DNA of 64,000 bases from Chimonanthus salicifolius (taxonomy: Eukaryota; Streptophyta; Magnoliopsida; Laurales; Calycanthaceae). The position numbers and the translations under genes are program-made. Each line of letters begins with the position of its first letter. Position 1 is the stretch's first letter. Where the stretch lies: NCBI GenBank assembly GCA_013350335.1, contig CM023539.1:44626631-44690630 (forward strand), given 5' to 3'. Of the stretch, positions 12,501-23,999 are shown piece after piece. The notes under the pieces are model-generated. The model was given only the letters and a program-made list of their open reading frames with translations, had not been told where the DNA came from and did no database searches.

Positions 12501-13265
12501 ATACTCTTGAATGAATAAAGATCTGGTAGGAATATATAATTTATTTTCTATTGATAATAGATTAAATATTGATAAATTAGAAATATATGATGTCCCATGT
12601 CTCTTATTTTACTTGTTTGATTGAATTCTCATTGAATAGATATCCTCCCATGTATTTTTCCATTACATAGGTGTGCCAGTGATTACTTCAATAAAAAAGG
12701 TTCCACTACACATTATAAGAAGTAAAATTTCTTTATTTAACAAAATAATAAAAATTATATTTTTCCTATTCTTCACTAATAATGTCTAAATAACATTTTA
12801 AATTCTCTAATAAAGTCACAAAAGAAAAACAGAAAGCTAGACAACAATCAATAGAGTAACTTGTATCTTCGATTATCAAAGGTAAAAGAAACTTGGAAAA
12901 GATAACAAGTGTGAACCCAGATTGGCTCCAATCCTTTATGGGCCGCTCTAATCTCACTCAAATCTCACCCAATGGGCTTCACAATGTATACATTATTTTA
13001 ATTTTCCCTCATCAGTGAAAGACATTCACAACAAATGCTTTATGTCATACAATAATTCCTCCAACATACAACTTTAAGGATCATGACAAATGTACTTCAC
13101 AATGGAGTAAGGATGAGAACGGGCTGGGCTTCTTTTCTATTGAGCTTGAGCCTAATTTACATAAGGAAAGCCTGCTTTGGGCGATAGAGGGAAAAAAGAA
13201 AGGGAGAGTATCTTAATTATTTAGATTTCTTCACTCAACAGGGCCATATATATTAATAATTAAAT
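12501..13265. other. Gene-free stretch
   Basis: AT-rich sequence with no supported gene, RNA or clear repeat. Confidence 0.4.
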
Positions 13266-13269
13266 ACTA

Positions 13270-15330
13270 ACATATTTTTTTTGAAACAGTTAAGAGTAGA
13301 CTTTCATTAATAAAAATAATACAATACAAGAAGAACATAAAAGAAGGGGGGAAGCCTATGAAAAATAAGCCCCCTCTCAATAGAAAGGAAAAAAAAACCA
13401 ACAAAAAACATCAACACACTACACCCCCAAAGAACTACTCAGCCGGGGTATAGAAAGTGCCACGGATCGCCCCGTCTACACCATTCTTTGCGAGGAAATC
13501 CGCAACCCCATTTGCTGATCTACTAATCTGAGAGAAAGATACTTTCAAGCCCATCGATAATTCTTTAATCTCCCTTACCAAGGTGATCAGTCTCCAAGGT
13601 GGACGTTTCAAACCCTTTGCCCATTTGACAGCATTAGATTAGTCACTTTCAATAATTAACTTCCCCCCCTAATAAGGCCCCTAAGGAAAGAGCTCTCTTA
13701 ATACCAAGAAGTTCTGCCTCATTAGATTCCTTAATTCCAACAGACTCCGAGAACGCACAACGAGTAAAACCCAGATGATTCCTAAGCGCACCCCCAATCC
13801 CAGCCGATCCTGGTTTTCCTTTAGATGACCCGTCAACATTAAATTTCCAAAAACCCAAGGGCGGAGGAATCCAATCTAATTTCTGTTTACCTCTCTTATA
13901 AGTGGGTGCCAAACAACCGTCCCAAGAGAGGCACAAATACTCCACTTTAAAATCCTCGAAAGCCTTATTAGCACAAATCCATTAACACAACCTCCACTTT
14001 GCACTTTCAAAAAGCTCGTCGAACTCCACCCTACTACCCTAAAAAATCCTAGAGTTCCTCTCTCTCCAAATTGACCACAGTACCGCCGCCGGAATAGTAT
14101 TCCACACCACTTTCTTACGACGATGCAAACGAGCCAACGGCCAAGATTCCAACAAGCCCTCCCACGAACTAGGGCTGACCCACGAAACTCCGAACAGGTT
14201 GACGAATCTACTCCATAATCTCCAAGCCACTGGGCAAGTGACAAAAAGATGGTCCAATGACTCTTCAGCCAATTCACAAAAGGGACAGAAAGAGTCCCCA
14301 ACAGGACCCAAGAGTCCCCTACGACTAAGTTCCAATCTAGTCAGAATCGTTCGTTTTGCCCCACACCAGGTGAACATTTGAACTCTAGGAGGAGCCAGAT
14401 TATTCCAAATAATCGCCTGAGAAAAGGAAGGACCCTCCGAACAAAGTTGAGTAAGCTCAGACAGCGACATAACAGAAAAAACTCCAGAAGGATCTCCCAT
14501 CCACACCCATTCATCCCCACTCTCCACATCTAACTTGAACTCCCTCAGTTTCCCCTTAAGGTCGATTAAGGAATCGCTCTCAAAGGTCCGAAGTTCTCTC
14601 CTAAAGTCGAACATCCACGAAGTACTGTGTCTATCCACCTTAACCATATCTTGAACTAAAGTCTGTTTGTTCCTAGAAACTCTATATAATCTAGGGAAAG
14701 ACTCTTTCAAAGATCTGTCCCCTAACCAAAGATCTTCCTAGAAAAAAGTTCTATCCCCTTTACCGACCAACAAACGAAGATTCTTCGAAATAACAAGCTC
14801 ACCTCTATCCCCCCTTCACACACCTTCCACCAATCTTTAATCACCCTAGACCCATCCTGAGCAGCACCTTCTCTCAAGGTCCACCCATTTGAATTTGCTA
14901 CACCGTATTTAATTGATAGAAGTTTAACCCAAAGGGCATTCCTTTCTGAACCAAAACGCCAGCCCTACTTGCATAGCAATGCTTCGTTCTTCACTCTAAT
15001 AGGGATAAAACCTAAGCCGCCTTTGTGCTTTGGTTTAGTAACCTCAGACCAGGCCACTAAATGGACTTTCCTCTTCCCCTCTTGGTCTCCCCATAAGAAT
15101 CTCCTAAAAAGCTTTTTCATAGCATTGGCTACCCCTATGGGCATCTTAAAAAGCGACAAGAAATACAATGGTATGTTTACCAGAACTGACTTGAGAAGTG
15201 TAACCCTACCACCCAATGATAAATACCTCTTTTCCCAATCTGCCAGCCGCTTCTCGACTTTCTCCAACATCGGGGACCAAAACCTTTTGAGCCTAGGATT
15301 ACCCCAAACCTGGGGACCAAAACCTGTGAA
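13270..15330 (-). mobile_element. L1-type LINE, 5'-truncated, minus strand
   Basis: A second copy of the same broad L1 clade as 3255-6720. In minus-strand order: NPRLKRFWSPMLEKVEKRL (15290-15235), RYLSLGGRVTLLKS, FRRFLWGDQEGKRKVHLVAW (about 15110), KPKHKGGLGF. Then comes zf-RVT (MFDFRRELRTFE, WNNLAPPRVQMFTWCGAKR, CPFCELAEESLDHLFVTCPV, 14615-14220), then RNase H (WKFNVDGSSKGKPGSAGIGG, ESNEAELLGIKRAL, 13850-13700). The RNase H tail is frameshifted. The 3' end is marked by an A-run on the minus strand at 13275-13282. Everything upstream of the RT thumb is missing. At the 5' break a 14-bp phrase (aggttttggtcccc) is present twice. Confidence 0.9.
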
Positions 15331-15333
15331 AAG

Positions 15334-15335
<2 letters not shown>

Positions 15336-15388
<53 letters not shown>
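15336..15388. repeat. (AT)n microsatellite
   Basis: About 53 bp of perfect alternating A/T lies directly at the truncated end of the L1 copy. Just right of it the phrase gctagtatttatataatt is present twice. Confidence 0.97.
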
Positions 15389-15390
<2 letters not shown>

Positions 15391-15431
15391 TAGTATTTAT
15401 ATAATTTGCTAGTATTTATATAATTGGCTAG

Positions 15432-17055
15432 GCTTTTGGGTATATGAGTCGGAGCTCAAGCTTCCCCATTCTATAAATCTCATTGTCTATTATAGATAAG
15501 ATTCAATAGCAGTTGTTTTTAATGGTCAGTTATTGTTCAACTAAAATATAATGAATTTGAGAATCTTAATACATTTCAATTCAACATCATCAATCTATAT
15601 ATTAAATGGGTTCAAATCTTCAATAGTAAACTTAATTTTTCGAATTACCATATGATTTCTCGCAATTAAGTATTTTGAAACTTGGAATAATTTATTTGAC
15701 GATAAAGTGATGTTTTGAATTTGATTAATGTTTAATCTTTTTACTGAAGAGTTACTTCCTATCGGCTATAGTATATATGAATTAAGAATTTACACATATT
15801 CATAAGATTAGTCTTACCTTAAATATTGGAAGATCAATTTCAACTTTAATATGCAGTTGGGCTATTAAAAAATTAAAAATGATAGATTTACCGTTTGGCA
15901 AAAGCGGTGAAAGCTGAAGAAGGCGCAGAAGCCAATCAGACTTTCAGACGCTAAAGGGCCATTGCCATTGCTGCAAATCTACTCTCTCCCTCTATTTACT
16001 AACTCTTGCCAAATGATAGAAGTGAGGTCATGTGGTTTTTAACTTTTTTATGTGCTTTACTTTTTAATGTTTTATAATTTTGTATTTAAGATTACAAAAT
16101 GTTTAGTATTTTTTTATTGGATAGTGATTTTTACATCACTATTTTTTTTCATTGTCTAAAAATTAAATGACTCACTAAAAAAATACACATTAGAATTAGA
16201 AATAACTAGTAGCTAACTATGATAAATTTAAATATTTGAGATCGTTGATAGAATCTTTTGAAGGATCAGACTTAAATGCAATTAATAGATTGAGGAGACT
16301 AGATCAATTAATATAGTTTTGATTTATAGGAGAGTCTCACTTGTTTAAAGAGATGCTTTTATAAAATATTTATTAACCATGTGATGCTCTATAAAGTATA
16401 GTGTTGGGCAATAAAAAGACAAATATAATATGTCAGAGATGTACATAATCTGTTAAATGAGTAAATTAACTTTAAGTATAAAGTTAGAAAATGGTTGTAT
16501 TAGAGAAAATTTTGAAATAGCCCCATTTTTATGAAAGATAGAGAGAAACTTATGTGAAATGATTTAGACTCGTACATGTAAGACCATACTCAGCATACTA
16601 GACTTATATTTGAAGAGTTTAGATTTGTTAAAACTAATGATGAAAACAAGTATTCGGGACAAAAAGCCTATTTGTTTTGACAAATCACATTAAATAGTGA
16701 ATTCTATTTGATGATCATGATTATTATATATATTAATTGAGCGTTACAAGAGTTATTATATTATAAAAATGAGATTTATTAAACTATATTAATAATTATT
16801 TAAAAAAATTTAAATTAGTAATTGAATAAGTATCTTGATAAATTATATTTAAAAACAAATTATGAAAAATTAAATTTAAATTAAAAAATATTTTTAAGTA
16901 ATCAAATTCAGAATAAAAGTAGCCTTTCCCGTAAAAATATCCTCCATATATTTGGATAGTTGTGACTTGTGAGATATGTGTGAGTTGTGTGACCAGCCCA
17001 GTAAGTAGAATCTGGACCACGCATACTCAAATCAGCATATCCTTGGGTCGAGGAG
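15432..17055. other. Intergenic, upstream of the MORF gene
   Basis: AT-rich with no gene. A weak inverted repeat (ccgtttggcaaaagc at about 15891; complement of ctcttgccaaatgat ending about 16017) suggests a ~125-bp MITE. The last few hundred bases would hold the MORF promoter. Confidence 0.4.
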
Positions 17056-17123
17056 ATGGAGAATTTCTTCGAGCCCATAAACCCTGAACCCCGAAACTAT
17101 CGACAGCCTCTTCCAAACATAAA

Positions 17124-17130
17124 TATAAAG
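17124..17130 (+). promoter_or_regulatory. Possible TATA box of the MORF gene
   Basis: tataaag lies 57 bp before the start codon, followed by a C/T-rich leader, the usual plant arrangement. No experimental support is visible. A further ATG in another frame at 17056 would be upstream of this transcript's start. Confidence 0.3.
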
Positions 17131-17180
17131 TGTTTACCATCCGCTCTCTACCTTATCTCCTCACTCCCTAGCCTCTGCAC

Positions 17181-20100
17181 ATGGCGACCGTCAGCAGCGG
17201 CTCTTTCCTCCGACAACTCCCGCTCATCTCAACCTCAGCTTTTCCCTCCGGAGAAGACTACAGCCGTCCATCTTCAATACCCATTTCGACTTCCTCCATC
17301 TCTCGCTCCCCGTTTTTTCTCTCTACCCTTTCGCCTTTTCTTTCGCGTTCTGCATCATCCATCTCTCACAGGAGGGGATGTCGGACAGCTGCAGTTCGAT
17401 CTCCGAGCAGCGGTAACGAGCCAAGGGAGACGATACTGCTGCCCGGGTGCGACTACAACCATTGGCTGATAGTTATGGAGTTCCCCAAGGATCCAGCTCC
17501 CACCCGAGAGCAGATGATTGATACGTATCTCAATACCCTCGCCACCGTATTGGGAAGGTAAGCTTTTTCTCTTTTTTGGGTTTTTCTTTGTCTTTTTTTA
17601 TTCCTTTCATCGTCGTCATCTTCTTCTTCCTCTTCTTGGGTTTTTATCTGTTGCCTCTTTAGAGGGGTGTGGGTGTGTGTTGGGGGGGAGGGAGAGGTGA
17701 TGCTGAGGGATTTTTTTTACCGTAAATAAGCTATTTTTACAAAAAATAAATAGCATATTTTTTTTATATTTGGCATTTGGTGGGCGCGTCGACTAGACTG
17801 TGTTCAAGTTAGGTTGTGGAGTACTCCATCATAAAATCAGGGGCAGAGTTCATTGTTCACCATCCGATCTAAATGCATCAAACTCAATGGCTCGGACTTT
17901 TGGATCAGATAGCAAGTTATAAACATATGGCCCTGATTTTTGGTAATGTAGTGCTTATTGCAGCTGTTAAATCCATTCTATTGCTGTTCCAATTTGTTGC
18001 TATGGTGGAACTTCTGCAGTTTTAGTCATTTTCACAATTCCACTCCGAAAAAAGCAGCATGAAAAATGAAAAAAAGTATGGAAAATAGTTGACTAAAATG
18101 ATTATAAAACACCCATGTCAGAAAAACATGGTTTCTGAAAACAAAGAGCAGAATAGGTTGGATGAAATGGGCCATATTAGACCAAAATCTATCAAAACGA
18201 ACCAGAAAGGTGTAGAATGGCGATCAGATTGGAACATTCATGAATTCATCCTCTTTTACAGTTTTACCCATCCGAGCAGAAATTTTAGACCAACGGCTAG
18301 ACTGGATACCATCGACAACAAAGCACAAAGGATGTCATGAATCTTGATTTCAATATGATGGAGTCCTACATCTAACCTGTCATTGAAGTATTTTAAACAA
18401 GAGAGAAATCTCTAAGGTTTATTAAACAAGACTGAATAATTCTTCTTGAGTTCATCCTGAAAATTACAATTTATAGATAAGACTCCTAAATGTTCTCCCC
18501 CCCCCTCTCCTGCCTTTTTTTTGGGGGGGAAAGAAAGACTCCTAAACGTCTCATACTATGGTGACAAACAACTTCATAAATATGGCATCATCATCATCAA
18601 AGACAAAATCCTATCTACGTGGGGTCGGCTTTACGAGTTCTTCTTCTCCAATTGACCCTATCTTAAATCAAACCATCAATCACTCTACGTCCTCATATCC
18701 TTCTTTATTCTCAACTCTACACATTGGGGCCAAGTCTAATCTTCTATAGTTTTACTAACATGACCAGACCACCTCATTTTTATATTATTATCTATCAATC
18801 TATTTTTAAACTATCCCTAATGTGTTCATTTCTATCTTTTAGGGTTAATTCATTCATCCAAACTAACATACATATCTCCGCAATTCTAACTTTATCTATT
18901 TGTCTTAACTTAAAAAAAAAAAAAAAACTTTATCTATTTGTCTTTTCTTCATTGCCCAACACTTAACTTCATATAACATTACTAATCTAATAATTGCTTT
19001 ATTAAATTTTCTTTTAGGCGAAGAGAGACTCTATCATTACACAAAACCCTACTAACTTGTCTTCATTTTGTTGACCCGCTCCTACCCTATGAGTTATATA
19101 TAAGTTGAAACCTTTCTGCAATTCAATATAGAGCCTAAGTATCTAAACTTATTACAATGTGTACCTAAGTTATTTCCATTTTTTTATCGAGTTGCTCTCA
19201 TTATCATGTAACCCACTAAAGTTACATTCCATGTATTCTATTTTAGTTATACTAATTTTCCAACCATTTGACTCAAACTTTGTCCTCCTTGATTATAATT
19301 TTGTGTTGAGTTATTGTTTTCTCTCACTAATTAATACTATATCATCTCAAAATGCATACACCATGGCACTTCGTCTTGTATTTCTGATGTTAAGTCATCC
19401 ATGATTAGTGCAAAAAAGGTAAGGGTTGAAATAGATCCTTGATGGAGTAGAACTCTAAGGAGGAACTCCTTTGTCTCTATCCAGACAATTCTAACGTTAG
19501 TAGTTGCACCATCATATATATCTTGAATAATCTCAATGTAATCATTAGAGATATATTTATTTCTCAAGTTTCTTCATATAAACTTTATTGGTACTCTATT
19601 ATAGGCTTTCTCTAAGTCGATAAATGTCTTGTAAAGGTTCTTCCTTTTCTCCCTAAATTTCTTCATATGTTTTCCTAATTTCTCCATAAGTTGTCTTAGT
19701 ATAAAGAATTAAAGATAGCATCTGTTTTTGACCTATCTGGTATAAACCCAAATTGATTTTCCAATATGCAACTTCATAGATACAGTGGACTTACCAAAAC
19801 AGTAAAATTTCTTCTAACAATAATTTTTCTTAAAAAGTAACTTGTTGTAGATAACTCTTAATTAAGGAATAAAAATCCTGCATAAAGTGTGTTGCAAAGG
19901 ACCCATGTGCAGCTTGGTTAGAGGATCCAAGTTCCAGTCAATTTTGACATTGACAAATGTTGTTACTTTTATCATCAAAATTATGAAGTACCCCCAATTT
20001 GAAGCCTCTCATTGGATTGCACATGTATGTGCGAAGCATTTCCTGCAGGTTGTTTTCCTAGTTGAGATAACTTGGATCACCCCTATACTCCTAAAGACAT

Positions 20101-23100
20101 TAATTATAACATCAAATTTGAATTCACTAAGAGTAGAAAAGTAGCATATATAATGAAATATAGACTTTTTACCCTTATTAAAACAATAGAATTTGGTGAA
20201 TTCAAGGACTTATGCAGGATTACTTGTTTAAGATTTGTCATGTCGAGTCCAAACTATATAAATGTGTTAGGTCAGATCAATTCATACAAGAGTGATGAGT
20301 TCAGGCTAACCTATTCAATCTTCAGATCGAGTGAATCCATTTACTCTTTGGGTCAGCTATGTGTTGGAGCAGACTGGTTGACCCATTTATGATTGGGTTC
20401 ACTTGACCTATTTATAAATGGATTGGGGTGTTTGGTACGTGTTAGATTGGTTTGTTCAGAATGATCAGGTGGGGCCAATCCGTTCAATACATCGCTGGGG
20501 TGTGTGGGATTGGGAGGCTTGCACATGCCCCAAGTACTAGTCGGGTTAAAATGTTTCTGGTCTAAATACATTTGAGACCCCTGGACACCTTGGTCATAAA
20601 AAAAAACATCGGCTGGGATGGGTCAACTATTTAATACATGAATCACATGTGGTTAACTTTTGTGACATTGATTAGGTTGGTCTACCTATTTCATAAATCA
20701 CCAAGTTGGGCACGGTTTAAATCAACTCATTTAGTAGACATATTTGATATTTGGGTTGGGTAAGTTGGATCAACTGATCATCATAGTGAATTGGTTTTCA
20801 TGTGTTGTGCTTTGTAAATTTTCCTCGGAATTTGGATCTCTAGGTTTAGGAAACCTTTTTTGCTAGTTTGCTAGGAAAATTTTGTCATTGAGAATTCATA
20901 TTTCTAGGAAAATGTGCAATTATTATCATCACCGAAACTATTTATCCCATCAATTTGATGTTGCCATTTGCATTTGGATTTGGCATGTTTCTTTTTCCTG
21001 TAAGTGGAAAAATCACAATGTGGCTAGCATTGTCATTTGGCTTTTATTGTTTTATAGCTGGATATTCCACAATCTTGTCTAAATATGGTTGTTTCTCCAA
21101 CTCTACACGTGACAATAACACACCTTTTATGTGCCTTTACTAAAGTAAACAACAACAATAAACATATGTTAGAATAGTATTTTTCCACTCTAACGCAGGT
21201 GGGTAAAATGCAAGCTCTACATTATCTGGCCCACTTGTTGCTGTAGTAGGCTTTTGTCAATCAAATGGTGAATACTTCTTTGATATGTAGTATTTGGTCC
21301 AGGGCGTGGACTCCATTTTCACGGTTGTATTTCTATGCCTGTGGAATGCATGTTCTATTCTTCTGTCATGTGCATGTAATTGCTTAGCCGATTTTCCCCA
21401 GATGTTGAATTACTGTAATACTCTAGTTTTGGTTTAATTTCTAACCATTTAAGAAACAAATGTTTGTATTTTTTTTTCTTCTATTTTCAATGGGATATCG
21501 GCCACCATCTGTTTTTAATTCTTTATTTTAAAGTGAACATTATTTCTTATTTTGAAAAATAGTGATAGGATTTTTACTCTTCTCAAAACTTATTTCTTTC
21601 CCCTAGAAAATAGTTTTTTAGAAATTTTTAAAAAATATTGTTGTAATAATAATTTAGTCCAGGAAAATTTGATTGTATTTCAGGCATGACATTTTCAGAA
21701 AGTTGGTTATGTACAGTTAAGTCTATGAAGAAAATGGCAAAGATAAAAAGAATCAGGAGTTCGTATATTGTAACTATATTCATATGTCATCAATGTGGTT
21801 TTATAACTTGGGAAATCTAGAATAACCTGGGATTATATATATTCATCGAAGTGTATGGCCTATCTGTAGGCTTACCTGTAATTAATCGTCCTCTTAACAT
21901 CCTATGTCCATATCATCATGCATACCCATTTGACATTTATTCATTACACCATCATCAAAGCCACCTTTATGAATCCTTTAGATTTTGGGTCCTAAGGTCA
22001 AGGGTTAGGATGATTTATTACTGATCATTTTTGGTAGGACAGTAATGATAGAAGATTCTACATGCATTTTCCTAACTTGATGTGCCAAGGATGGGACCCT
22101 CCCTCTGAATATGGTGTCCTAGCATAAGGAAACCCATGTATGCCATGACCGTGCTGATACAGGAGCATCTGTAACAGATTTCTGTTATACAAATGCATTC
22201 CTAAGGAACATGTATTTATTAACTAAAATTTGTAAAATGAAAATACATACTTTAATGAGGATAAACAAGGAATGGTTACATGAATGATTACATAGTGACA
22301 AATATATTGTGGCTCAATAGAGGAGAAAATCAAAGAAAGTCTGCGATGATTTTGGTATGTATTGAAGATTGGAATGCCCCTATCCCTCTTCTCAGTTGAA
22401 GAATTGAGGTGTTGCTACTTCAAGGTACAAGGAGTTCAATTAGAACTTGGAATAAAGTGGTTAGAAGGTACATGCTAGATTGCTGAATGAAGGAGAATTT
22501 ATCTCTCAGTAGAGATGAGTGTTGACTCTAGGTAGATAGCAAAAGGTTCCACTTAAAAAAAGGGATAGAGCAAGGCTTCAATGGTGGTCACCTAGATGAT
22601 AATGAGTATTCAATGCAGAATGATGACTGGTATAAGGTGAGCTGAGGTGGTTCAATGGAAAAGGGATCTGGCCATGGATTTTGTTTAGCAAAAGGTCCCT
22701 TGTTTAGAGGACCCTTGACAATTTGAAGGTGCTCATTGTCACCGCCATGAAGGTTGTGGGTTTTAAGTCATTACCATTTAAAATAAGAGGTTCCAGTTTT
22801 AGATGAAGACAACTATCAGTTGAGGGCCCAAAAAATTTTAGCTACGTAGGCTGTAGGAGATTCAATTGACCTGTGAATGTCACTTCACGTTGGGTGAAAT
22901 TTGGATACATGCCAATTCAAGGGGGATGGTTTGATTGGTGTGATTTGGATTTATGAGACTGGCTGCACAAACTGATTTCAATGGGGGTATAAACCATATT
23001 GTATTATTGTGTACTAGGTTAATCTTATATATTTTATCCTATGAGAAACACTAAATCTAGATCATACTTTGTATAAACACCCGGAGCTGAAATCATTTGC

Positions 23101-23963
23101 ATCACGCCATGATGTCTCCAAACTCTTGTAGCCTGATGTCTTTTATATATGAACTAATGCGGATTCACAATCTGGATCACTTGACACTAAGAATGATCCT
23201 CCTAATTATGCTAATCTCTTTGGTTTTGGTGCTAAAGTGAAGAGAATGCTCCAAGAATTAGATGTGCAATTTTCTCAGGAGGTTAGATTGGAGAGGGAAT
23301 ATCCAAGATGCCTATTTGTGGATTTAGTTTGTTTCCTTTCCTTCTTGGTTGCCACACAGAACATAATTCCCAAATTGGTTACCATTTAAGCTCAATTATG
23401 ATCTTTCTTAAGGTTTATAAAGATTCCCATTACAATTGGAAACCCATTTAAGTTGAAAACAAAGGAGAGTCTTTAGCATATGCATCTATATTTTCCAATG
23501 GTTGTGAGTTTGTGCTTGTTTGGTGCGTTACATGTGCTTGTATACGCATGTGCATGTGTGTGCATATATGAAAGTGAATGGTAACATAACTCAAACCTAC
23601 AACCTTGCTAACTATGAGTCCAAATTTTGATTCGCTGTTCTCGGTGCACATGGGATGAGTCCATAATAAAGATTTTCCAAGTTCGAAATGAAGTGTTGCT
23701 CAAAGTCACATTGATCAAATGCTACTTACAGTGCAGTTTAATGTTAAAAAGAAAAGCAATAACTAGTCCAATTTCAATATTCTCAATGAGCAAATTTTAA
23801 TGATTATGATAGCCTTACCACTATGATTTGTAGGTTCATGCATGTGTTGTTGATGAATGACTATAGTTTGCACATTGGTTTAAGACGTCATTATTTGTGA
23901 AAGGACTTCTAGGGTGTGTTTATATGAGGTTTTCGGTGTTTGAGGATGAAAGTGCTTCTTTCC

Positions 23964-23999
<36 letters not shown>

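Noticed and set aside
17056..17469. 137-codon plus-strand frame overlapping MORF exon 1
   Set aside because: Out of frame with the conserved MORF domain and contains no motif; the 17181 start is correct.
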